Source: Caldifarciminota bacterium (GTDB lineage Bacteria; Hydrothermota; Tepidihabitantia; B3-TA06). From it: DNA of 38,983 nt. The DNA is taken from the NCBI GenBank assembly GCA_016934635.1, contig JAFGSK010000043.1, positions 1 through 38,983 of the forward strand, read 5' to 3'. Of the stretch, positions 25,737-33,772 are shown piece after piece. The first letter of the stretch is position 1. Each line of letters starts with the position of its first letter. The position numbers and the translations under genes are program-made. The notes under the pieces are model-generated. The model was not told the origin of the DNA and ran no database searches. It saw nothing but the letters and a program-made list of their open reading frames with translations.

Positions 25737-27089
25737 TTATACTCCTTCTGGAGCCGGAGGGATGTGGCCTTCCTTCATGAGAAGTTGTACAGAGTCCCGG
25801 GTGTTTTTAATTATCTCTGAGGCTTTCTTCATCTCTTGCTCATAGGTGAGATCAGAGATTCCGGCCACACCTTCTTCTATAGCCTGCATCGCGACCGCCG
25901 CGGCTTCACGCGGGAAAACTTCCCACTCATCCATGGAGGGAATGATATAGTCAGAGCGCAGCCCCTTTTCCTCGGCAACCTTGGCAAGTTCCCGGGCAGC
26001 AGCGATGCACATACCGTCGGTGATAGTTTTGGCACGTATGTCCAGGGTGCCGCGGAATATTCCCGGGAATCCCAGGGAGTTGTTGACCTGGTTGGGAAAG
26101 TCGGACCGCCCCGTAGCCATAACAGCGGCTCCAGCTTCGGTTGCATCCCAAGGCCATATCTCGGGCACGGGGTTGGCACAGGCGAACACGATAGGCTTGG
26201 GGGCCATCGATTTGATTAGTTCCGGGGTAATAAGGCCTGGACCGGCGTAACCAATCACTGCGTCCATATCCTTGAACAGCTCTTTCATACCGCCCTTGAC
26301 GCCTTTGGTATTGGTCTGTGCTAGCATCTCGCCGCGGTGAGGAAACAGCTTTTCTGTATCCATGTCCTGGGTAATGACCGTCGGTTTTCCATCGATAATA
26401 TCGAGTACCCTGACGTTTGCCGGGTTCAGGCCTGCGGTCAGCATCACCCTTAGACAAGCCGTTCCTGCAGCGCCGATACCCAGAAAGGCCAATTTGAGTT
26501 GTGAAAAATCCTTGCCCACGAACTTCGCAGCGTTGTACATTCCGGCAAAGGTAACAGCGGCCGTACCCTGCTGATCGTCGTGCCAGATGGGTATCCGGGC
26601 TCGATTACGGAGTTCATCCAGGATGCGGAAACACTTGGGTTGGGAGATGTCCTCTAGGTTGACCCCTCCGAAGCAAGGCTGGATGATCAGAACCGTCTCG
26701 ATTATCTTATCCGGATCCTTGGTATCCAGACACACCGGGAATGCATCCACCCCACCCAGATACTTAAACAACAGACCTTTCCCTTCCATGACCGGGATGC
26801 CGGCCTCAGCTCCGATGTCGCCCAGGCCCAGAACCCGGGTGCCGTCGGACACCACCGCGACCATGTTGCCCTTATTCGTGTGCTCGAACACCTTCTCCGG
26901 GTTCTCATGGATGTCCTTACAAGGTTTAGCAACGCCCGGAGTGTACCATATGGCGAAGTCTTTCAAGGTACGTACTGCGCACTTGGCCATGACCTGAACC
27001 TTGCCTTGGTAATGGGGGTGCATTATCATCGCGTCCTTGCCCGGCTTCTGCGCCTTGGCAAGGAGTTCGTCGACGTTCTTCTTATCCAT
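25737..27089 (-). CDS. Malic enzyme, NAD(P)-dependent, decarboxylating
   Basis: 450 aa, the usual size of the short bacterial malic enzymes. It converts malate to pyruvate and CO2 with reduction of NAD(P). Motifs in order: YTPGVAKPCKDI (catalytic Tyr region), VSDGTRVLGLGDIGAEAG, IWHDDQQGTA with metal-binding Asp residues, the Rossmann loop FLGIGAAGTACLR, FACANPVPEIWP and TGRSDFPNQVNN. The ATG at 27089 is chosen because it has AAAGGAG upstream, starts the family sequence and overlaps the cdd stop (TAATG). The longer frame upstream is the antisense-like shadow of cdd. Cofactor preference cannot be told from sequence with certainty. It forms a two-gene unit with cdd, a pairing with no obvious metabolic link. 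Confidence 0.95.
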   Translation of the reverse strand: MDKKNVDELLAKAQKPGKDAMIMHPHYQGKVQVMAKCAVRTLKDFAIWYTPGVAKPCKDIHENPEKVFEHTNKGNMVAVVSDGTRVLGLGDIGAEAGIPVMEGKGLLFKYLGGVDAFPVCLDTKDPDKIIETVLIIQPCFGGVNLEDISQPKCFRILDELRNRARIPIWHDDQQGTAAVTFAGMYNAAKFVGKDFSQLKLAFLGIGAAGTACLRVMLTAGLNPANVRVLDIIDGKPTVITQDMDTEKLFPHRGEMLAQTNTKGVKGGMKELFKDMDAVIGYAGPGLITPELIKSMAPKPIVFACANPVPEIWPWDATEAGAAVMATGRSDFPNQVNNSLGFPGIFRGTLDIRAKTITDGMCIAAARELAKVAEEKGLRSDYIIPSMDEWEVFPREAAAVAMQAIEEGVAGISDLTYEQEMKKASEIIKNTRDSVQLLMKEGHIPPAPEGV

Positions 27090-27571
27090 TATTGCTTCTC
27101 CTTTGGATTTAACTTGAAAACTTCGGGAAGAAGCGCTTTTAGAGATGTCCAGCGCTCCTTGTATCTTCCTGCTAGCAGTATGGGAATGTCCCCTTCCATG
27201 AACCCCGGATCGCGGAATTCGGCGATAGTTGCCAAGCAAGCCCCGCAGGGCACAGTTGGTTCATCGGTGGGGGTATATACCGCGATCCCTCGGATAACCC
27301 TCTCCCCTGCTGTTACCGCCGCAGCAATGGCAGCACGCTCGGCGCATATGGTCAGACCGAAAGATGAGTTCTCGATGTTGGTTCCGGTGTAGATACAGCC
27401 TTCTCCGGACAGGACAGCCGCTCCCACCGCAAAGCCGGAATAAGGCGAGTAAGAGTTGTGGACCGCCTTATAAGCCGCTTGTGAAAGATCGCGCACGATA
27501 AAATCTTCAAAGGGAACCTTTGCTCCGGATTCAGGTAAGGACATATCCTTGTCTTGCTCTTCCGGCAACAT
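27089..27571 (-). CDS. cdd: Cytidine deaminase
   Basis: 160 aa, homotetrameric-type cytidine deaminase of pyrimidine salvage (cytidine or deoxycytidine to uridine forms). SPYSGFAVGAAVL and TNIENSSFGLTICAERAA give the substrate and zinc motifs: Cys76, Glu78 (proton shuttle), then PCGAC with Cys109 and Cys112. A C-terminal extension of some 25 residues after ILLAGRYKERWTS is normal. The ATG at 27571 is nine bases after the -10 box, so it is probably translated from a nearly leaderless mRNA; the next Met (residue 10) has no well-spaced ribosome site. Its stop overlaps the malic enzyme ATG. Confidence 0.93.
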   Translation of the reverse strand: MLPEEQDKDMSLPESGAKVPFEDFIVRDLSQAAYKAVHNSYSPYSGFAVGAAVLSGEGCIYTGTNIENSSFGLTICAERAAIAAAVTAGERVIRGIAVYTPTDEPTVPCGACLATIAEFRDPGFMEGDIPILLAGRYKERWTSLKALLPEVFKLNPKEKQ

Positions 27572-27580
27572 AATGCCCCA

Positions 27581-27608
27581 AAGATACGCCGATTTCGGTT
27601 GGTGTCAA
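27581..27608 (-). promoter_or_regulatory. Promoter of cdd and malic enzyme
   Basis: On the minus strand TTGACA (27608-27603) and TATCTT (27586-27581), spacer 16 bp, with the cdd ATG nine bases downstream. Confidence 0.7.
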
Positions 27609-27955
27609 CCCATTTGTTGACTCATGTCTACTCCCTTCTCTTAGGGAAGTGTCGAATCAGCATTCCATATCACATTCGAAAAACATATACCTTCTTGAAT
27701 TTCGGCCGAGGAAAAAACCTGGGTTACGATCTTGATTTTGGCAGCTAAGGAGAAGTTAACCTTGTTATCCCTAAAAACCAAAACGCCTTTTTCGACAGTT
27801 TCGTTTCACAAAACACACGGTCTCCCTAAAAGAACCTGACCTGATCATTCTCCTACCAAGTACAACATAAATTGTTAACCACTAGATTGTCAATTAAAGT
27901 TAAAAGTTAATTTAGTTAACTATTCATCTTGAAAATGAATAATACTTCGAAGGGG
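27609..27955. other. Gene-free divergent intergenic stretch
   Basis: No supported gene. An imperfect inverted repeat GTTAATTTAGTTAAC (27906-27920) lies 35 bp before the -35 box of the cysH promoter and resembles the perfect GTTAAT-CTA-ATTAAC at 10628-10642. Nothing else is seen. Confidence 0.4.
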
Positions 27956-27983
27956 TTGACAGCAAATACCCTCGGTTTATAAT
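27956..27983 (+). promoter_or_regulatory. Promoter of the cysH unit
   Basis: TTGACA (27956-27961) and perfect TATAAT (27978-27983), spacer 16 bp. It is 180 bases before the preferred cysH start, leaving a long leader with a mini-ORF. Confidence 0.8.
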
Positions 27984-27992
27984 ACTGGCGTT

Positions 27993-28019
27993 ATGATAAT
28001 GCATATCGTTCGATTGTGA
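27993..28019 (+). other. Possible leaderless octapeptide ORF ahead of cysH
   Basis: ATG lies nine bases after the -10 box, the same spacing as in fmdB and cdd. The frame encodes MIMHIVRL and stops with TGA; that stop overlaps a GTG (28016) that opens the cysH frame. Two Met but no Cys codons. It may be a regulatory leader peptide; translation is unproven. Confidence 0.4.
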
Positions 28020-28162
28020 AGCTATCCGGTGGGTTTTTTAAACTTGAGTCTGGGGGTATATTGATTCATCCCCAATTTCTCGAAACGAGAAAGGAAATTA
28101 AAACTGCCCCACAGAAGGATCATAATCCTGATCTGGGTGCGATTCAAAAAGGAGATAATCAG
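28020..28162 (+). promoter_or_regulatory. Structured cysH leader
   Basis: The leader contains two adjacent hairpins: GGGG...CCCC at 28052-28073 and TTTCTCG-AAA-CGAGAAA at 28076-28092. It does not match a riboswitch class I can recognise (no SAM-type core seen). The cysH frame is open through it from the GTG at 28016, so part could be translated. Confidence 0.4.
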
Positions 28163-28879
28163 ATGAGTTTGCTTGAAAACAACGACGACATCAAGGAACT
28201 GGTTGAGGGTTTGAACTTCAAGGAGAAGGTCGATCGTTCAATGCAGTTGATCGATGAAGCTTACAAGCGTTACGGAGACAATCTGGTGGTAGCCAACAGC
28301 CTCGGAAAGGACTCGGTCGCTGTCTGGGACCTAGCCAAGAAGGTTACACCTAAAATCCGCGGCTTTGTGGTAACCACTCGCTATAAGCCTCAAGCGACAA
28401 AGAAATTCATGGACAAATTCGTGGAGCGTTATCCTGAAACCTCGGTCTATGAAAACGATGCCGAGATCCCGGACAAGCTTTACGAAACCGATCCTGATGA
28501 ATGCTGCCGCATCCTGAAGGTTGAACCTGTTCGCTGGGCTATCGAAGAAATGAACGTCGAGTGCTGGGTAACCGGACTTCGCTGTACTGAGGGTCGCACC
28601 CGTACGGACTACCAGGAAGTCGAGGAACGCGATAAGGGGCTAATCAAACTCAACCCCATCCTTCTGTGGAAAGAGCGTGAGGTCTGGCAGTATCTTGCCC
28701 TGTACAATGTACCAGTCAATCCTTTGTACAAAGCAGGTTATCGCTCCCTTGGTTGCGAGCCCTGCACCCGTATCACGCATAAAGAGGATGAACGCGCCGG
28801 GCGCTGGCTTAATACCTCTAAGTGCGGTGGGGAGTGTGGTATCCACACTCGGCCCTTACGTGTTGACGCGGCCGATTGA
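28163..28879 (+). CDS. cysH: Adenylyl-sulfate (APS) reductase, CysH family
   Basis: 238 aa from the ATG at 28163, chosen for AAGGAG eight bases upstream; the longer frame adds 49 residues unlike the family. The enzyme reduces activated sulfate to sulfite in the cytoplasm. Motifs: PP-loop SLGKDS (46-51), Cys114-Cys115 and Cys198-x2-Cys201, the four ligands of the [4Fe-4S] cluster that marks APS rather than PAPS reductases, and the catalytic C-terminal ECGIH (Cys225). Thioredoxin is the expected reductant. Two TauE/SafE permeases follow on the same strand, which points to assimilatory sulfate use. Sulfurylase and sulfite reductase genes are not in the window. Confidence 0.92.
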   Translation: MSLLENNDDIKELVEGLNFKEKVDRSMQLIDEAYKRYGDNLVVANSLGKDSVAVWDLAKKVTPKIRGFVVTTRYKPQATKKFMDKFVERYPETSVYENDAEIPDKLYETDPDECCRILKVEPVRWAIEEMNVECWVTGLRCTEGRTRTDYQEVEERDKGLIKLNPILLWKEREVWQYLALYNVPVNPLYKAGYRSLGCEPCTRITHKEDERAGRWLNTSKCGGECGIHTRPLRVDAAD

Positions 28880-28962
28880 TGCAGATTGATTACGACTAGA
28901 TAGCTTAGGAAATATTCTCCTGCTTTTGCGAGTAGGGAGCGTTTAATGAAAGGATTAAGGAT

Positions 28963-29799
28963 ATGATAGCCATGAATGTATGGTTATTTATGGGTATCAT
29001 CGGTATCGGAGCCGTTTGCGAGTTTGTTGACTCTTCGATAGGGATGGGCTACTCCACCCTGCTTTCACCTGTACTTCTTGGGATGGGTTTCGATCCCTTA
29101 TCCTTCATTCCGGCCGTCTTGCTTTCCCAGGCCTTAGGAGGCTTAGCCGCCTCCATCTTTCATCAGCGTAACCGTAACGTAAGTTTCACGGCCAGTTCAA
29201 AGGACTCCAAGATCTTTTGGGTTATCGTAATACCTGGTGTGTTGGCTATAATAGGAGCGGCGATACTCGCCCTTAACTTACCCAGGCTGATTCTATCCAC
29301 CTGTATAGGCGGGCTGGTAATTGCACTAGGGGTCATAATCCTTCTGCATCTTCGCCTTCGGTTTACATACAAGGGCATGGTAGGCGTAGGTCTGGTCAGT
29401 GCATTCGTTGAAGGGATAGCCGGGTGCGGATTCGGTCCAATCGTCACCTCGGGTCAAATCATCTCAGGACATAACCCTAAAAGGGCTATAGGCGTGACCA
29501 CAACCGCCGAGGTTCCAATCTGCATCACAGGATTCCTAACCTACATCGTTGTGAAACTAATCCAGTACGATACGACTCCACTTTTTTCAAGATCGTTCGG
29601 TGAAATCGTAAGGATTATATTCTCCAACTCTATCATGCGATGGGACGTACTGGGCGCTCTCCTAATCGGTGTAGTAGCCATCGCTCCCCTCGGTCCTCTG
29701 CTAACCCGCAAGATCGGCAACAAGAAATGGCACTTCGTACTAGGTCCCTTGATCATTCTGTTGGGGGCGTGGGTGCTCATTAAAACCCACTTTCTTTAA
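28963..29799 (+). CDS. TauE/SafE-family permease 1
   Basis: 278 aa with eight predicted membrane segments in two repeats, as in the TauE/SafE (COG0730) anion transporters. Helix 1 holds CEFVDSSIGMGYSTLLSPVL, the family's G-x-G-x-x-L entry motif; repeat 2 holds SAFVEGIAGCGFGPIVTSGQ and PKRAIGVTTTAEVP. Located 83 bases after cysH and followed by a paralog, it probably moves sulfate or sulfite (direction unknown). The start may be 28963 or the ATG nine bases on. A six-codon ORF (28946-28966, MKGLRI) with its own AGGGAG ends over this start and could couple translation. Confidence 0.88.
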   Translation: MIAMNVWLFMGIIGIGAVCEFVDSSIGMGYSTLLSPVLLGMGFDPLSFIPAVLLSQALGGLAASIFHQRNRNVSFTASSKDSKIFWVIVIPGVLAIIGAAILALNLPRLILSTCIGGLVIALGVIILLHLRLRFTYKGMVGVGLVSAFVEGIAGCGFGPIVTSGQIISGHNPKRAIGVTTTAEVPICITGFLTYIVVKLIQYDTTPLFSRSFGEIVRIIFSNSIMRWDVLGALLIGVVAIAPLGPLLTRKIGNKKWHFVLGPLIILLGAWVLIKTHFL

Positions 29800-29892
29800 C
29801 CAACGATAAACCACGGAGGCTCAAGGAACCGTTTCTAAAAAGGGTTTAACGAGACCGTTGGCGCGTAAGTAAATTCATCTTAGGAGGATGAG

Positions 29893-30729
29893 ATGGTTAT
29901 GAGCTTAGGTCTGTTTCTTATAATAATCGTGGTCGCTTTTGTTTGCGAGCTTATAGATGCATCGCTTGGGATGGGATATGGAACAATCCTTTCTCCACTG
30001 CTTATAGGCCTGGGTTTCGATCCGTTATTCGTGGTCCCGGCAGTCTTGATGTCGCAGGCTGTCGGTGGCTTTGCAGCTTCCATGTTCCATCAACGCTATA
30101 AAAACGTAAGCTTCAGCCTGAAATCTAAAGATACGAGGGTATTTCTGATAATAACCGGAGCAGGTGTTCTGGCTACTATATTCGCCGCCATCGTGGCGAT
30201 AAATATACCCAAGGTAGCATTGAACACCTACATCGCGGTTCTGGTTATTGCAGTGGGAACGATCCTTTTGATAAACCTTCGTCTTCGTTTCAATATGTGG
30301 GCTATGGGTGCGGTTGGCGTTGTCAGTGCTTTCAACAAAGGCATATCCGGAGGTGGCTTCGGCCCGCTGGTTACCGGCGGCCAGATCATCTCCGGCCATA
30401 AAGCCAAGCGTGCGGTAGGTGTCACTACGCTTGCCGAGGCACCTATATGCATAGCAAGCTTCATAACATGGCTTATAGCCAAGCTTGCGGCACAGAGTAA
30501 AGCGCCTCTGCTATCCCGACCGGTGGGTGAAATAGCTGCTGTGTTATTTTCAAATCAGATACTTCGGTGGGATCTCATGCTATCCCTGTTCTTCGGTGTC
30601 CTTTTTGTGGCTCCTCTGGCTCCCTACCTCACCAAGAAGATACATCACAAGGTATGGAACTACATACTTGGTCCATTGATCATCCTTCTGGGCATCTGGG
30701 TCATTATCAAGACGTTCTTCTGGAAATAA
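29893..30729 (+). CDS. TauE/SafE-family permease 2
   Basis: 278 aa, a paralog of the preceding gene with the same length and layout (CELIDASLGMGYGTILSPLL; SAFNKGISGGGFGPLVTGGQ; AKRAVGVTTLAEAP; shared end LGPLIILLG.WVIIKTF). A strong AGGAGG is five bases before the ATG. Two near-identical-length paralogs side by side suggest either a heteromeric transporter or an importer/exporter pair; this is inference. A hairpin at 30745-30768 closes the unit. Confidence 0.88.
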   Translation: MVMSLGLFLIIIVVAFVCELIDASLGMGYGTILSPLLIGLGFDPLFVVPAVLMSQAVGGFAASMFHQRYKNVSFSLKSKDTRVFLIITGAGVLATIFAAIVAINIPKVALNTYIAVLVIAVGTILLINLRLRFNMWAMGAVGVVSAFNKGISGGGFGPLVTGGQIISGHKAKRAVGVTTLAEAPICIASFITWLIAKLAAQSKAPLLSRPVGEIAAVLFSNQILRWDLMLSLFFGVLFVAPLAPYLTKKIHHKVWNYILGPLIILLGIWVIIKTFFWK

Positions 30730-30744
30730 CAACATGAATCTATA

Positions 30745-30768
30745 GGCGGACTTCTTCAGAAGTCCGCC
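30745..30768 (+). terminator. Hairpin ending the cysH-tauE unit
   Basis: GGCGGACTTC and GAAGTCCGCC (10 bp, perfect) around TTCA, 15 bases after the stop. Only a mixed pyrimidine tract (CTCTC) follows. Confidence 0.65.
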
Positions 30769-30981
30769 AACTCTCTCATATTCATTAACCGGAAGGGCTT
30801 CAGACCTTTTTTTAAAAAAAACTGAATCGATACTCCTACGCTTCGAGAATTAAAGAGTCATTGTTAATAGAAGTCCTGATATTATCCCTGGTACTTTAGA
30901 TTACTAGTTATTTCTGGATTCGTTGATAATCGAAATCACCCGATGGCTTGAGGGAAGAAAATCTTGCCGTTATCTTGAGGG

Positions 30982-31009
30982 TTGTCAAATATCCCAGTCT
31001 GGTTATAGT
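30982..31009 (+). promoter_or_regulatory. Promoter of the half-size TauE gene
   Basis: TTGTCA (30982-30987) and TATAGT (31004-31009), spacer 16 bp, 29 bases before the ATG at 31039. Confidence 0.65.
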
Positions 31010-31038
31010 CTCGGTTAAAGAACTAACCTTGGAGCATC

Positions 31039-31428
31039 ATGAACGTTTGGCAGTACATACTAGTCGGAGTGGTCGGAGTGGCATCGGGCATGCTATCAGG
31101 CCTTTTCGGGGTAGGGGGAGGTATACTAATCATCCCCAGCCTCGTTCTTATCCTGGGGTTCAACCAACACGAAGCCCAAGGCACTTCTCTCGTGGCGTTA
31201 CTACTTCCCGTTGGTATCCTCGGTGTGATCCGCTACTGGAAGGCAGGAAACGTAAACTGGATAGCAGGCTTAATTATTGCCGCTGGTTTATTCGTGGGCG
31301 CCTACTTCGGAGCCGGATGGGCCAACAAGATAAACGAAATATGGCTAAAGCGGGCATTCGGGATACTGTTAATACTCGCAGGGATAAGATTCATCCTTAC
31401 AAAGGCGGCACCTGCCATCTCACAGTAG
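31039..31428 (+). CDS. Half-size TauE/SafE-family membrane protein
   Basis: 129 aa, about half of a normal TauE/SafE permease, with four membrane segments and one copy of the family repeat: SGMLSGLFGVGGGILIIPSL, then NQHEAQGTSLVALLLPVGI and a final helix GILLILAGIRFIL. A clean stop and its own promoter argue against a truncated remnant. Full-length members are internal duplications of such a unit, so this one would have to work as a dimer or partner a larger protein. GGAG precedes the ATG. It is not close in sequence to the two permeases upstream. Substrate unknown. Confidence 0.85.
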   Translation: MNVWQYILVGVVGVASGMLSGLFGVGGGILIIPSLVLILGFNQHEAQGTSLVALLLPVGILGVIRYWKAGNVNWIAGLIIAAGLFVGAYFGAGWANKINEIWLKRAFGILLILAGIRFILTKAAPAISQ

Positions 31429-31482
31429 CCTGTCCTCCGAATCATACCTCACTTACACGCATCATCTGAAGTACACATTCCT

Positions 31483-33009
31483 TCAGTCTGTGTAGCTTAA
31501 GAGCTCCGGGGTCGACTTTGCCTTGGATAGAATCTCTACAGCTTTCTCAATTACCGGATCATCATCAATCATAATCTGGTAGGAGCCGTCTTCTCCCCAC
31601 TTCTGATTGGCGATCTCCAGTTTCAACCGGAAGGCAAGTTGATCCCTTGCCTCTTCTACCTCATCGTCGGTAAACTCAACCTCACGATTTCGTGCCTCCT
31701 TGAGTAAACCAGCAATCATGTCATCGGTAACCTCAAAATCCATATCAATATCCGGATTCCTGGAAAGATAATCCACAGCGAATGAGAAAAACACCCGGTT
31801 ACTCAAAAACAAACTGACCAACTCCAGCATCTTTTCGCCTTCTGCATAAACGTCAGGTATGATAGCGCCACCATTTGGTATCTTACGCTTAAGGCTTCCC
31901 AAAGTACGATAGACCTGTGTATCGTCTGATTCTTCTTCCAGGGAGGCGCGGTGTTTGTCAATGCAACGACCGGAAGGCGTGTACCAGTAGGCGGTAGTAA
32001 GCTTGAGGCGTCCTCCGTTCGATAAAGGATGAATCGTTTGTACAGACCCCTTACCGAACGTTGTATCTCCAACTATCAATGCCCGCTCCCAATCCTGTAG
32101 TGCCCCGGCCAGGATCTCGGCAGCCGATGCCGAACCATAATCGGCAAGCACCACTAATGGATAGTCCCCGTGAAGAGGAGGGGTGTGGGAACGATAGGTG
32201 CGAATGCTTTCCTTGGTGCGCCCCCTGGTTTGTACAACCTCAAGATCGCGGTCCAGGAAAAGGTCTGAAACGTCCACCCCTTCGTTAAGATATCCGCCCG
32301 AGTTATAACGAATGTCTAAGATAAGCTTTTCCACCCCAACCTTATCAAAAAGAGAATCTATAGCCTGGCTTACCTCATAGTGAGCGGTACGGCTGAACTT
32401 CGAGAACTTGATATAACCGATCTCGGGTGTTAGTTTGGTGACGTAGTTGACCGCATTTAGTTTGATGATATCACGGGTAATCGTGAATTCCAAGGGTCCT
32501 TTTACTCCGTAACGTTGAATCTTAACTGTAACCTCGGTTCCCGGCTTACCGCGAAGCTTGGTCACGGCCTCATCTACAGCGATACCCTCGGTGGATTCTC
32601 CTTCTATCTCGATGATTTTGTCTCCGGCCAGGATTCCGGCGGCGAACGCAGGACTACCCTCCAAGGGTGAGATAACCGTAAGCCAATCATCTGTAATTCC
32701 TATGGTTATTCCGAGGCCTCCAAATTCACCCTCCATGGTTATGTTGAGATTTTCATACTCCTCAGGATTCATGTACATACTGTATGGATCAAGTTTCATG
32801 AGCATCCCGTTCATCGCATCTTCTATCATATCATTCAGATCAACATCACGTACATACACGTCACGTGTAATCTGCAGAACCCTTTGGAAAACCTCCAGCG
32901 ATGTGTATACGTTATTCTTGGTAGTCTCCGCCCACAGACGTGAACCTACCCAGGTTGCTGCCAATAAGGCGATAGCCAGCATGCTTAAAGTGATTCCTTT
33001 TTGTTTCAT
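31483..33009 (-). CDS. C-terminal processing peptidase (S41, CtpA-like) with PDZ domain
   Basis: 508 aa periplasmic serine protease. Signal anchor 5-26 (ITLSMLAIALLAATWVGSRLWA); N-terminal helical cap with DPYSMYMNPEEYE; PDZ domain about 95-180 (FGGLGITIGI, SPAFAAGILAGDKII); protease domain with the Ser/Lys dyad Ser295 in YGSASAAEILAGALQD and Lys320 in TTFGKGSVQT, the 25-residue spacing of CtpA. The roughly 130-residue C-terminal extension (from GGAIIPDVYAEGEK) is rich in acid residues and resembles the tail of longer family members. It degrades or trims proteins from their C-terminus. Its ATG overlaps the tmk stop (ATGA). Confidence 0.94.
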   Translation of the reverse strand: MKQKGITLSMLAIALLAATWVGSRLWAETTKNNVYTSLEVFQRVLQITRDVYVRDVDLNDMIEDAMNGMLMKLDPYSMYMNPEEYENLNITMEGEFGGLGITIGITDDWLTVISPLEGSPAFAAGILAGDKIIEIEGESTEGIAVDEAVTKLRGKPGTEVTVKIQRYGVKGPLEFTITRDIIKLNAVNYVTKLTPEIGYIKFSKFSRTAHYEVSQAIDSLFDKVGVEKLILDIRYNSGGYLNEGVDVSDLFLDRDLEVVQTRGRTKESIRTYRSHTPPLHGDYPLVVLADYGSASAAEILAGALQDWERALIVGDTTFGKGSVQTIHPLSNGGRLKLTTAYWYTPSGRCIDKHRASLEEESDDTQVYRTLGSLKRKIPNGGAIIPDVYAEGEKMLELVSLFLSNRVFFSFAVDYLSRNPDIDMDFEVTDDMIAGLLKEARNREVEFTDDEVEEARDQLAFRLKLEIANQKWGEDGSYQIMIDDDPVIEKAVEILSKAKSTPELLSYTD

Positions 33010-33641
33010 AAAATCCCCTTTCTTGTGAGAAGGTCATAGACGACCTCTTTTATCTCTTCATGAAGCGTCATCTTTTCCTTTGCGCCATCGAAGACGCGAA
33101 TCCTGGCCGGTGAACGGCGGGCAAATTCAAGGTACGCCTTACGAACCCTCAGGTGAAATTCCGTTCCGGCCTTCTCAATCCTGTCGTGCGTCCGATCCAA
33201 TCGAGCGAATGCCCTCTCGACATCCAGATCCACGAGTACCGTAAGGTCCGGATCAAGTCCACCGGTGGCAAACTTGCCCAATCTGGACACCGTTTTTACA
33301 TCGATCTTGCGTCCGCCAGCCTGATACGCCAAGGTGGACAGCATATAGCGGTCGCAAATAACCACCGCTTTATCTACAAATAACTTGCGACGTATCCGCT
33401 TTGCAATATGTTCAGCACGCGCCGCAAGATAAAGCAAGAGCTCAGTACGGGGATGCATCTCATCTAATGAAGAATCAAGCAACACCGCACGAATTTTATC
33501 TCCAACCTCGGTCCCTCCCGGCTCCCTGGTGAGATCAACTTCTACATCCTTTTCGGTAAGCGCCTTAGTCAAGAGTTCAGCTTGGGTCGACTTACCCGAT
33601 CCCTCGATCCCTTCAAATACCAAAAACACACCGCTCTTCAT
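33006..33641 (-). CDS. tmk: Thymidylate kinase (dTMP kinase)
   Basis: 211 aa, phosphorylates dTMP to dTDP. P-loop FEGIEGSGKSTQ near the N-terminus, DR(E/P) region LTREPGGTEVGDKIR, DRYMLSTLAYQ with catalytic DR(Y), and a LID-like segment RLDRTHDRIEKAGTEFH; all in family order and length. The start is set at the ATG 33641, six residues before VFEGIEG; the frame extends ten codons further to a TTG without a ribosome site. The ribosome site for the chosen ATG is also weak. It is the first gene of a unit with the S41 protease. Confidence 0.93.
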   Translation of the reverse strand: MKSGVFLVFEGIEGSGKSTQAELLTKALTEKDVEVDLTREPGGTEVGDKIRAVLLDSSLDEMHPRTELLLYLAARAEHIAKRIRRKLFVDKAVVICDRYMLSTLAYQAGGRKIDVKTVSRLGKFATGGLDPDLTVLVDLDVERAFARLDRTHDRIEKAGTEFHLRVRKAYLEFARRSPARIRVFDGAKEKMTLHEEIKEVVYDLLTRKGIL

Positions 33642-33688
33642 AATCCCATTTCTTTTCCCATGATAATTCAACCTGAATTTATTCCTTA

Positions 33689-33716
33689 ATTATGTAGTCT
33701 TTTACCATCAAGTCAA
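33689..33716 (-). promoter_or_regulatory. Promoter of tmk and S41 protease
   Basis: On the minus strand TTGACT (33716-33711) and CATAAT (33694-33689), spacer 16 bp. Confidence 0.6.
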
Positions 33717-33772
33717 GCCGATGCGTTCTCAATGAATTAGACGTTTTACACCATGCAGAGTAAACCAGATCC

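Noticed and set aside
27994..28008. Fur-box-like sequence (TGATAAT-G-CATATCG) at the cysH mini-ORF
   Set aside because: Only the left half fits the 7-1-7 Fur pattern; the right half matches at four of seven positions.
28016..28162. N-terminally extended cysH starting at GTG 28016
   Set aside because: The extra 49 residues do not resemble the family and the internal ATG has a well placed AAGGAG; kept only as a note on the open leader.
29800..29861. CCAACG/CGTTGG inverted repeat between the two TauE genes as a terminator
   Set aside because: Only six pairs with a 50-base interior; too weak.
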